NCBI GenBank assembly: GCA_903891475.1 | Contig: CAITEP010000020.1 | Location: forward strand, 1-64,000 | Reading direction: 5' to 3' | Length of the DNA: 64,000 bases | Source of the DNA: an uncultured Mucilaginibacter sp. | Lineage (GTDB): Bacteria > Bacteroidota > Bacteroidia > Sphingobacteriales > Sphingobacteriaceae | Shown here: positions 34,375 through 42,961 of the stretch, piece by piece | Position numbering within the stretch: the first letter of the stretch is position 1 | How the letters are laid out: the number at the start of each line of letters is the position of its first letter | Translations under genes and position numbers: made by a program | The notes under the pieces: model-generated | The model's database searches: none | The model's input: only the letters and a program-made list of their open reading frames with translations | Told to the model about the DNA's origin: nothing

Positions 34375-37266
34375 ATGAGGAAACTGCTAACATTATTTTT
34401 ACTTATTTGTCTTACTTCACTGGTCAATGCACAAACTACCCAGTATAAGCTAAAAAAATATAATCTTGATAAATTTGTTGCGAGGCCTTTGGATGATTTA
34501 TTAGATACATTATCAGTAAATTATAAACTTAAAATCGTATTTGAACGGGATTCATTGCACCAATTTGATGTTGTTGACCATTTCTTCAATGAACCATTAA
34601 ATAAAGTATTTGATTTGGTATGTAGCAAGTTCAACCTGCATTATTGGATTGACTATAAAGGAACAATATATATTTTGCAAAAGGTTGATGATATGGCGCG
34701 ATTGAGCAGTTTAGAAAAAACCTTAAAGCCTATAACTGTTCAAAAACCAGATTCCTTACCATCAACATTTTCAAGCCAACACCGTGCTGAACCAATGGCA
34801 AACGCAAAACAATTAAATAACGTAGTACAGCCAGCTCTCACAAAAGGCACAGAAAAGCCTCTTACCCAGAAATTAAACCAATTGCCGGTTAATAAACCAA
34901 TAAATTTATTGGTTACAATTAATGGAAAAATAATTGACCAAAGTTCAGGAATGCCACTTCCTTCAGCTACCATAAAAATTCGGAATACTGATATCATTGC
35001 TACTACCAACACTGATGGAGACTTTACTGTTTTTAAAGTTCCGGCCGATACTTGTACTGTTGAAATTTCATATTCTGGTTATCAGTCTGATCAATTTAAA
35101 CTTACCACCGAAAAGTTAAGTAATCCTATTGTTGTTGAATTGCTTCCTGCTTTTAATACGCTGAACGAAGTATCCATTATCGGTCAAAAAAGAGGGGTTA
35201 TGAATACAGATGTTAAAAAAGTAGGGGTATTGCAACTTACTCCTGCAAATCTTGATAAGCTGCCTAGTTTAGGCGAAAAAGATATTTTAAGGGCATTTCA
35301 ATTGATGCCAGGGGTTGGTGCAACCAATGAATCTTCTTCGGGTGCTTATGTTCGGGGCGGTACTCCTGATCAAAACCTGGTAGTTTTTGATGGATTTACA
35401 GTTTATCAGGTTGACCATTTATATGGATTTTTCAGTGCTTTTAATAGCAATGCTATTAAAGATGTGCAACTGTATATGGGTGGTTTTTCATCAAAATATG
35501 GCGGTAGGCTTTCAAGCGTAACTGAAATAAATGGAAAGGATGGTAATCGTAATTCGGCTGGTTTTGGGGTTGATTTAAGCCTTTTAAGCGTAAATTTATT
35601 TGCCGAGACACCTATAAACAAAAAATCATCGGTGTTATTTACCTTTAGACGTTCGTACCAAGGCCCTCTTTACGACAAAATTTTTAGCCAATTCAATACT
35701 TCAACGCCTCAAGGAGGAGGCCAAGGAGGACCACCACCGGGAGGTGGTCAGGGTGGCCCGCCTCCCGGTGGTGGGTTTGGAGAACAAACAACACCTGCAT
35801 CGCATTTTTATGATGCCGATTTACGATATAATTATCACCTTGATAAAAACAATATTTTTACCTGGAGTTTATACATTGGTGCAGATAAAACAGATAATAG
35901 CAGGACATTAGATTTACCTTCGTTTATAAGTTCGTCCGGGAGTATCAATATAACAGATATTACAGAATACGGCAATTTAGGCAGTAGTGTCAAGTGGTTT
36001 AGGCAATGGAATCAAAAAGTTCATTCAAATACTTACATTACCTATTCATCCTATTTTAATAATCGAAATCGTGGTTCATCCGGCTTAACTACTGATGTAA
36101 ATAATAAATCAGTAACTGTAAATAATAATAGTATTGAGGATAATAATTTAAAGGATTTTGGTATAAAATCTGATTGGGAATGGCAAACAAGTAACGATGT
36201 AAAGCTGAATTTTGGTGGATTTAGTAATTTCCAAAAAATAAATTATGATTATATACAAAACGATACTACAAAACTTATAACTCAGCATACAAATGCACTT
36301 TTAGGGGGCACCTATGCAGATTTAGAATATAGCCCTAACAGTAAACTTCATTTACAACCGGGTATACGCACTACTTTTTATCAACCATTAGGTAAGTTAT
36401 ATTTCGAACCACGCTTTTCTGCTAGCTACCAATTTAGCGATCGAATAACATTCAAACTGGCAACCGGACAATTTTACCAGTTTATAAATGAAGTTACTCG
36501 TCAAGATATTTTAAATGGTAACAGAAATTTTTGGGTTTTATCTAACAATAACAATATTCCGGTAGGCCAATCAAGGCATTATATGGGTGGAATTAGCTAT
36601 GAAACTGATCAGTTTTTAGTGGATTTTGAAGGATATTATAAAACACTGGATGGATTAACTCAATTCTCAATAACCCAATCTCGGCCCTCACCAGGAGAGT
36701 CGCCAACTGTTGAACAAAATTTTTATACAGGTGTTGGAGAAGCAGAAGGCTTTGAAATACTTGTGCAAAAAAAATTGGGACGATATACTGGCTGGATAGG
36801 ATACACATTGGCAAATGTTCAAAACAAGTTTCAAATTTATGGTAATAACTATTATCCGGCAGATCAGGATGTAAGGCATGAATTTAAGTCGATTAATTTA
36901 TACCATTTAAATAGATGGAATTTTTCGGCTGTTTTTATTTTTAGCACTGGGCATCCATATACTGCACCACTTACAACTTATACCATTAATTCAGGTGATG
37001 GCAATGTTTCAACCTATTTTAATGTAAGTAGTAAAAATGCCCAACGTTTACCTGATTACAATCGTCTTGACCTATCAGCTTCGTACGATTTATTGAAAAT
37101 AAGTGGTAATAAGGTAGGAACCATAGGCATATCCTTATTTAATGTTTATAACCACACAAATATTTGGTATAAAGAATATCAAATTCATAATAACCAAGCA
37201 ATTACTACTGATGTTACTTATTTAGGATTTACACCCAACCTTACTTTTAGTTTAAGATGGAAATAA
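34375..37266 (+). CDS. TonB-dependent receptor with STN and carboxypeptidase-like N-terminal domains
   Basis: 963-aa outer-membrane receptor. Order: signal peptide (LLICLTSLVNAQ), STN-type domain (about 25-105, FVARPLDDLLDTLSVNYKLKI), linker, carboxypeptidase regulatory-like domain (about 180-262), plug (ILRAFQLMPGVGATNESSSG, VRGGTPDQNLVVFDG) and a 22-strand-type barrel ending LTFSLRWK. A striking Gly/Pro/Gln insert (PPPGGGQGG repeats, about residues 440-465) sits in an early surface loop. It overlaps the DUF4249 gene by 10 bp. STN domains usually pair with FecR/sigma signalling, but here a LytS/LytTR pair is adjacent instead. Substrate unknown. Confidence 0.93.
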   Translation: MRKLLTLFLLICLTSLVNAQTTQYKLKKYNLDKFVARPLDDLLDTLSVNYKLKIVFERDSLHQFDVVDHFFNEPLNKVFDLVCSKFNLHYWIDYKGTIYILQKVDDMARLSSLEKTLKPITVQKPDSLPSTFSSQHRAEPMANAKQLNNVVQPALTKGTEKPLTQKLNQLPVNKPINLLVTINGKIIDQSSGMPLPSATIKIRNTDIIATTNTDGDFTVFKVPADTCTVEISYSGYQSDQFKLTTEKLSNPIVVELLPAFNTLNEVSIIGQKRGVMNTDVKKVGVLQLTPANLDKLPSLGEKDILRAFQLMPGVGATNESSSGAYVRGGTPDQNLVVFDGFTVYQVDHLYGFFSAFNSNAIKDVQLYMGGFSSKYGGRLSSVTEINGKDGNRNSAGFGVDLSLLSVNLFAETPINKKSSVLFTFRRSYQGPLYDKIFSQFNTSTPQGGGQGGPPPGGGQGGPPPGGGFGEQTTPASHFYDADLRYNYHLDKNNIFTWSLYIGADKTDNSRTLDLPSFISSSGSINITDITEYGNLGSSVKWFRQWNQKVHSNTYITYSSYFNNRNRGSSGLTTDVNNKSVTVNNNSIEDNNLKDFGIKSDWEWQTSNDVKLNFGGFSNFQKINYDYIQNDTTKLITQHTNALLGGTYADLEYSPNSKLHLQPGIRTTFYQPLGKLYFEPRFSASYQFSDRITFKLATGQFYQFINEVTRQDILNGNRNFWVLSNNNNIPVGQSRHYMGGISYETDQFLVDFEGYYKTLDGLTQFSITQSRPSPGESPTVEQNFYTGVGEAEGFEILVQKKLGRYTGWIGYTLANVQNKFQIYGNNYYPADQDVRHEFKSINLYHLNRWNFSAVFIFSTGHPYTAPLTTYTINSGDGNVSTYFNVSSKNAQRLPDYNRLDLSASYDLLKISGNKVGTIGISLFNVYNHTNIWYKEYQIHNNQAITTDVTYLGFTPNLTFSLRWK

Positions 37267-38054
37267 AAAAAAAATCAATTACAATTTTTTTGTTCGGCGT
37301 GATAGGCACGTTATTAATTGCATGTAACAAGGAAAGTCAAACCTCTATTAATAAATTACCAGTAGTAGAAGCATATTTGATTTCTGGTAAGCAATTAAGC
37401 GTTAAACTATATTACCAAAAATCGCTATCCGATACTACACAATACGGTTCACCTATAATAGGGCAGGAATTATATGTTTCTGATGGTGATAAAACAATAG
37501 AACTTACCGAAACAAAAAAAGGAACTTATACCTTTTCAGATACCTCATTTTTAGTTGTTGGAAAAACATACACACTTAAGTTTAATTACAATTTAGTAAG
37601 TGTTACAGCTAAAACAGTTATTCCTCCAAAAAATCAAAACTTTTCATCTAAATATGTAACTGTCAATTATCCTGGCGCAACTACTGATAAAATAGATACG
37701 TTAAATAAATTTACTTGGAGTAATCCCGATTCATTAAATCATGTGCTAGTGTTTATTAACATAAATGGAACTTATACCCCAATTAGTACAAAGATGAGTG
37801 GATTTAGAGAAAGGATTTACCAAGTTGATACTAAACGAAAATCAAATTATTACATAACCACCTCTGATTTTTCTTATTACGGCCAATATAAGGTAATACT
37901 CATGAGTGTAAATCAAGAATATATTGATTTGGTAAATAGTGATGCATCAAACTCAAATACAGAAAAATTATTAAATATGCCGACTAATGTGGTAAACGGT
38001 TTAGGTATTTTTACAGCAATTCAGACAGATACATTAAACTTTAATTTGTATTAA
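37257..38054 (+). CDS. DUF4249 lipoprotein
   Basis: 265-aa lipoprotein (signal IGTLLIACNKES, lipobox LIAC). The mature start LPVVEAYLISGKQLSVKLYYQKSLSDT and later VVGKTYTLKFNYNLVSVTAKTVIPP match the DUF4249 pattern, Bacteroidetes surface proteins encoded next to TonB receptors that probably cap or assist them. It overlaps the receptor gene by 10 bp, so translation is coupled. Function beyond partnership with the receptor is not established. Confidence 0.87.
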   Translation: MEIKKKSITIFLFGVIGTLLIACNKESQTSINKLPVVEAYLISGKQLSVKLYYQKSLSDTTQYGSPIIGQELYVSDGDKTIELTETKKGTYTFSDTSFLVVGKTYTLKFNYNLVSVTAKTVIPPKNQNFSSKYVTVNYPGATTDKIDTLNKFTWSNPDSLNHVLVFININGTYTPISTKMSGFRERIYQVDTKRKSNYYITTSDFSYYGQYKVILMSVNQEYIDLVNSDASNSNTEKLLNMPTNVVNGLGIFTAIQTDTLNFNLY

Positions 38055-38455
38055 ATAAAATATTTAATACCCCTAACGTCTTAAGTTTTTAAATTTCAGA
38101 CGACTATGTCTAGAGAAGTGCCCCCCAATGCTACCGCAAGGCTCTGCCTTGTGGGTTAATGTTTAGTAATAAACATTAAATAAACACCATTTTCAATCTC
38201 ACACCAAAAAATGTAGCTAAACAACCAACAAGCCTCCAAAAATTTAATTTTCTATACATTCAACCTTATCCCAAAACCACCCCCCCCCAAAAAAACCAAA
38301 TCAACTAAATCACACTTAATCAACCCAATCAATAAAAGAAAAGGCAACTAAATAAGGCCTACAACCCCACAAACCAAACCTTAATTTCTACTTTTGGATT
38401 TGTGAAAAAAATTTGGCGAAAAAATGCTCGAAAACTAAGGAAATATAGCCATTTT
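38055..38455. other. Non-coding spacer with one hairpin and homopolymers
   Basis: No gene. It includes a GC-rich hairpin CCGCAAGGC/GCCTTGTGG (one wobble) at about 38134-38155, a C9 run near 38280-38288 and an A7 run, and G-poor low-complexity sequence with CTACAACC words like those at 27.6 kb. Confidence 0.6.
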
Positions 38456-38486
38456 TCGAACCAAAATTATAGTTTCACCATGATTT

Positions 38487-38570
38487 GAAGGGTTTCAATT
38501 ATAATTTGAAAGGTTTTAATTATAATTTCTACGGTTTCGATTATAATTATGATGGCCTAAATTATAGTTT
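38487..38570 (+). repeat. Array of four 21-bp tandem units upstream of the DUF5686 gene
   Basis: Four consecutive 21-bp units (38487-38507, 38508-38528, 38529-38549, 38550-38570), each ending in an ATTATARTT word after a GG-pyrimidine stretch; the first three share GGTTT..ATTATAATT. A further related unit ends near 38475, offset by 11 bp. The period equals two turns of B-DNA, so the repeated face is constant. The array ends 139 bp before the ATG at 38710. Confidence 0.75.
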
Positions 38571-38672
38571 CGGATGATTAATTTTTCGGTTGTAATACAC
38601 TTAAAAGTAGTAGTGTTACATCATTTTGTCAGTGTGTACAACCTAACTTTTCGTTAAAAATCTTTCCGATTA

Positions 38673-38710
38673 TAATTATTACAAAATTTAGCGTTATTTT
38701 GTAATAATTA
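38673..38710 (+). promoter_or_regulatory. 14-bp-arm palindrome overlapping the start codon
   Basis: Perfect inverted repeat TAATTATTACAAAA / TTTTGTAATAATTA (38673-38686 and 38697-38710) with 10-bp spacer TTTAGCGTTA. The right arm ends in the A of the ATG at 38710, so it would be either a strong operator covering the promoter or an RNA hairpin that hides the ribosome site. No Shine-Dalgarno is visible. Confidence 0.75.
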
Positions 38711-41250
38711 TGTTGCCCAAATACCCAAACCTTCCGTTCTTTAGCAAGCTTTTTGCAGTTTGGTTAGTATTTTGCGCAGTAACAGCTGTAGCGCAAACCC
38801 AAGCCCGGTTAATTAAAGGTAAAGTAACCGATTTGACAACCGGCGAGGCAATTCCTTATGCCACCATAGCCATAAAAGGTACCAGCATAGGTACCCATAC
38901 CGATTTTGATGGCTTATATAATTTGGAATTTGTCTCCAAAAAAGATTCAATTACCTATAATTGTGTAGGATATGAGCCTAAAACGGTCTTTATAGGCGCC
39001 CTCACCTGGCAGGTCATCAACCTTACCCTAAAGCCTGCAACTAATACGCTCGATGAGGTAAGGATAACTCCAAAAGGTTATATCAATCCGGCTTGGCCCA
39101 TTATAAATCAGGCAGTTAAGCGCAAACCAGAAAACGATCCGCGACAGCTTAACACCTATCAATACCACAGCTATAACCGCATTGAATTTGATGCTAATGA
39201 TTTGAGCGCCAAAATATTAAGTAAACGAGGCTTTAAAAAATTGGTGGATAAGGCCGATAGTTTGGGACTATCGGGCATTAGCCACAACACCATACTGCCA
39301 CTTTTTGAATCAGAGAGTATTTCCGACTTTTATTATAAAGCAAACCCGGCTACCAAGCACGAAAACATACTACATACACGCACCCGTGGCGTTGGTTTTG
39401 AGGATGGCACGCTCATGGCTCAGCTTACCGGAAGTACGTTTCAGCAGTACAATTTTTATAAAAACTTTTTGAGCGCTGCCGGTAAAGATTTCGCCTCACC
39501 CATCAGCGATAATTGTTACAACTGGTACGAATATGAACTGGAAAACCGAAACGCCGTAGTTGGAGGAAAAGCCTGCTATCAAATTTCCTTCAAACCAAAA
39601 AATGCCAAGGATTTGGCATTTACAGGCATCATGTGGATAGCTAAGGACAATTATGCGCTTTACCAAGTAAAAGCAACCATTGAGCCTACCGCCAACCTGA
39701 ATTTCATTAACCTCATTACCATCCAACAGTTGATGGACGGGGCGCCTAACCGAGCCTGGTTACCAGCTAAAACCCGTATTTTGGTGGAGGTAAAACGTAT
39801 AAGCGAAAACACAAGTGGCTTATTAGCAAAGTTTTATACTGTAAATACCAATATTGAAGTCAACAAAGCCTACCCCGATGATTTCTTTAAAGAACCCCTT
39901 ACCATAGCTGCAAACGTAGACAAAACTGATGCTAAATACTGGGACAGCAACCGCCCCGACACACTCAGTAAAGCCGAGAAGGGGGTGTACAACCTCATTG
40001 GCGAAGTAAAAGAACTACCCGCTGTAAAAAATTATATTACTGTAGCCGATTTGTTAATCAATGGCTATTATCGGGTTGGCAAAGTAGGTTTCGGGCCTTT
40101 CATTGAATCGTACAGCTTTAATAACGTAGAGGGGAATCGCTTTAGGCTTGGCTTTAAAACCAACAATAGTTTTGATAAAAACCTGATTTTAGGCGGCTTT
40201 TTAGCTTACGGCACCCGCGATAATGCCGTTAAATATGGCGCTAATGCAAGTTATATCCTTACAAGGAAAAACTGGACAGAGGCCGGCATCAGCTTTAAGC
40301 ACGATTTGAATCAAGTGGCCTTGCTAAGCGAGAATTATATCTATCAGCGCGATAATTTGTTCGGGGCTTTTACCGGCTTTGGCAAAATTAGCCGTCGCAA
40401 AGTATTTTTTCAGGATGACCTTGAACTTTACATAAAACGCGACCTGTTTAAAGGCTTTACCGAAAAGGTAACCTTCGCCAATTGGACACTCGACCCCTTG
40501 TTTCCATTCAATTTCAGGGAGCCAAACGGCACTAGGATAGGGCATTACCTATTTGTTTCGGAGTTTCAGTTCGAATCAAAATGGTCGCCCGGGGTAATGC
40601 CTTTAATGTCCGAAACATCCAACAGGCAAATAAAAGTAAAGACGAATGTTGAGCAACCGGTCATTACATTTCGCTATACCTTAGGTTTGAAGGACTTTTT
40701 GTCGGGCAGTAACTCCTACAATAAATTCAGCATAAACATAGCCCAAACGCTAAAAATGGGGAGGCTGGGTAGAGGTAAATATTCATTTTCGGCAGGTTAT
40801 ATACCTTCAACTGTGCCTTATCCACTGTTGGAGAACCATTTGGGCAACCAAACATTTCTGTATAATGCCAACGCTTTTAACCAAATGCGCTTTTTTGAAT
40901 TCGCGAGCGATAAATATGCCAGCTTAAACTATACCCAGCATTTTGAAGGCTTATTATTGAATGAGGTGCCATTAATAAAAAACTTTAACTGGCGACTGGT
41001 AGGTACGGCAAACATCTTATTCGGAGGTATTTCAAAGGCCAATCAGCAAGATATTTCGGTTTACAACCAAATTAAGTTGCATAGCTTTGGCAGTACACCT
41101 TACATGGAAACCGGTGCAGGTGTGGAAAACATATTCAAATTCCTTAGGGTCGATTTCATCCGCAGACTCACTTACCTTCAAAACCGCGACTCATACAATA
41201 ACCTACCTCAAAAGTTTGGGGTAAAAATTTCGGCTCAAATAAGGTTATAG
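38710..41250 (+). CDS. DUF5686 protein with N-terminal carboxypeptidase regulatory-like domain
   Basis: 846-aa exported protein. After a signal peptide (LVFCAVTAVAQTQ) comes a carboxypeptidase-D-like domain (residues about 33-115: IKGKVTDLTTGEAIPYATIAIKGTSIGT), then the DUF5686 region and a long C-terminal part with barrel-like strands (GFKTNNSFDKNLILGGFLAYGTRDN, ending KISAQIRL). Members are outer-membrane proteins of unknown function common in Bacteroidetes. The start codon ATG 38710 is sited at the edge of the palindrome; the next Met is far downstream. It is probably regulated through the tandem array and palindrome upstream. Confidence 0.88.
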   Translation: MLPKYPNLPFFSKLFAVWLVFCAVTAVAQTQARLIKGKVTDLTTGEAIPYATIAIKGTSIGTHTDFDGLYNLEFVSKKDSITYNCVGYEPKTVFIGALTWQVINLTLKPATNTLDEVRITPKGYINPAWPIINQAVKRKPENDPRQLNTYQYHSYNRIEFDANDLSAKILSKRGFKKLVDKADSLGLSGISHNTILPLFESESISDFYYKANPATKHENILHTRTRGVGFEDGTLMAQLTGSTFQQYNFYKNFLSAAGKDFASPISDNCYNWYEYELENRNAVVGGKACYQISFKPKNAKDLAFTGIMWIAKDNYALYQVKATIEPTANLNFINLITIQQLMDGAPNRAWLPAKTRILVEVKRISENTSGLLAKFYTVNTNIEVNKAYPDDFFKEPLTIAANVDKTDAKYWDSNRPDTLSKAEKGVYNLIGEVKELPAVKNYITVADLLINGYYRVGKVGFGPFIESYSFNNVEGNRFRLGFKTNNSFDKNLILGGFLAYGTRDNAVKYGANASYILTRKNWTEAGISFKHDLNQVALLSENYIYQRDNLFGAFTGFGKISRRKVFFQDDLELYIKRDLFKGFTEKVTFANWTLDPLFPFNFREPNGTRIGHYLFVSEFQFESKWSPGVMPLMSETSNRQIKVKTNVEQPVITFRYTLGLKDFLSGSNSYNKFSINIAQTLKMGRLGRGKYSFSAGYIPSTVPYPLLENHLGNQTFLYNANAFNQMRFFEFASDKYASLNYTQHFEGLLLNEVPLIKNFNWRLVGTANILFGGISKANQQDISVYNQIKLHSFGSTPYMETGAGVENIFKFLRVDFIRRLTYLQNRDSYNNLPQKFGVKISAQIRL

Positions 41251-41481
41251 CAAATTCTTTCCAAATACGCTTTAAAAAAACACAAGCTAGATCCAATTTT
41301 TATTCACTAAATAGATAGTTAATGTATTGATTATCAGTAATAAATAATTTTAAGTGTCAAATAATTACTGAAATTATTTTTTAGGTTTAAATTTTTGTTC
41401 CTAATTGTCAAATTGTAATAGTATTATTGTTGTTCATTTTTTTGAAACCAATTTTTAAATCGTTTAATCCGGTAACTGTTT

Positions 41482-42837
41482 ATGGCTTTTGTAAAACCTA
41501 AGTTAACCTTTTGGCAAATAATAAATATGAATGTCGGTTTTTTTGGCATTCAGTATAGTTTTGGCTTGCAACAAACAGCCATTAACCCACTATACACCTT
41601 TTTGCATGCCAAACCCGAACAATTACCCTTGTTAAACCTTGCGGGGCCTATGACTGGTTTGCTTATTCAACCTATTATAGGGGCATTAAGCGATAAAACT
41701 TGGCATCCCCGTTATGGTCGTCGTAAGCCTTATTTTTTAATGGGAGCTATTTTTTGTAGTTTTTGTCTATTCTCATTTCCTTTTAGTCGTGCCTTATGGA
41801 TGGCAGCTGGCTTATTATGGATTTTGGATGCTGCAAACAATACCGCTATGGAGCCTTACAGAGCTTTTATAGCCGATAAATTACCCGAAAAACAACGAGC
41901 CTTAGGTTTTTTAACACAGAGCTTTTTTACAGGTCTAGGTATAACCCTTGCAAATTTATCTTTGGGTTTTTTTAAAAATATCATACACGGCGAAACCAAG
42001 ACTTCAACCGGAGAATCAGGCATTCCTTATTGGGTATTTGGATCCTTTTTTGTTGGTGCAGTATGTTCAATAGTTTCCGTTATATGGTCGGTAACCACTA
42101 CACCCGAAATTCCACCTACAGAAGAAGAATTGGCTGAACTTAAAGCAAGAAAAAGAGGTTTTTGGGAGCCCCTTAAAGAAATATTTTCTGCCATTGGCGA
42201 TATGCCTTCTGTAATGTGGAAACTTGCTTTGGTTTACCTGTTTCAATGGTATGCCATGTTTTGCTACTGGCAATTTGTATCACTTAGCATAGCCCAAACC
42301 ATATTTCACACCACTCCCGATGGTAATAAAGAGTTATACGAACAAGCGGTGGTATTAGCAGGCAAAATAAATGGCTTTTATAATATAGTGACCTTTAGTT
42401 CAGCCTTTTTATTGGTATGGCTTGCTCGTAAGTTTAGCGCTAAATATGTACACATTGCTTGCCTTGCCATGGCAGGTATAGCCTTATTGGTTTTTGTACA
42501 CATTACCGATCAAACACTTTTATACGCGCCAATGGTAGGCTTTGGTATTGCCTGGGCCAGCATGATGGGTGTACCATACATCATGGTGGTAGGCAGTATA
42601 CCTAAAGAACGATATGGGGTTTATATGGGAATTATTAACATGATGATTGTTATACCGATGATTTTTCAAACCATAAGTTTTGGATATGTATATAAACATT
42701 TTTTAGGGGCAAATCCGCTAAACGCTATTACATTTGCGGGGGTACTGTTATTAATTGCAGCAGCTGCCACCATGCGCATTAAACGCGATGTAATTGTTCC
42801 TGATGACAGTATGGTTCCAGTTAGTAGTGGGCATTAA
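41482..42837 (+). CDS. MFS sugar transporter (maltose/sucrose type)
   Basis: 451-aa 12-helix carrier of the sugar:H+ branch of the major facilitator superfamily (SLC45/SUC-like). The loop 2-3 motif PIIGALSDKTWHPRYGRRKPY and MEPYRAFIADKLPE are characteristic. It is a paralogue of the carrier at 56972 (shared LTFWQIINMN..GFFGIQ opening). Position directly before the amylosucrase-like gene suggests uptake of sucrose or maltose/maltodextrin across the inner membrane. Substrate is inferred from neighbours only. Confidence 0.9.
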   Translation: MAFVKPKLTFWQIINMNVGFFGIQYSFGLQQTAINPLYTFLHAKPEQLPLLNLAGPMTGLLIQPIIGALSDKTWHPRYGRRKPYFLMGAIFCSFCLFSFPFSRALWMAAGLLWILDAANNTAMEPYRAFIADKLPEKQRALGFLTQSFFTGLGITLANLSLGFFKNIIHGETKTSTGESGIPYWVFGSFFVGAVCSIVSVIWSVTTTPEIPPTEEELAELKARKRGFWEPLKEIFSAIGDMPSVMWKLALVYLFQWYAMFCYWQFVSLSIAQTIFHTTPDGNKELYEQAVVLAGKINGFYNIVTFSSAFLLVWLARKFSAKYVHIACLAMAGIALLVFVHITDQTLLYAPMVGFGIAWASMMGVPYIMVVGSIPKERYGVYMGIINMMIVIPMIFQTISFGYVYKHFLGANPLNAITFAGVLLLIAAAATMRIKRDVIVPDDSMVPVSSGH

Positions 42838-42961
42838 TACGGTGGAGATTAGATAAATTAATTTTAGCTAAATCTTGAATTATTTTCTCAATTACCAGAA
42901 AGTGCCAATTTGCTCAATTAATTTTAAACAAGAAATTATAAAAAATAGTATAAAATAAAAC

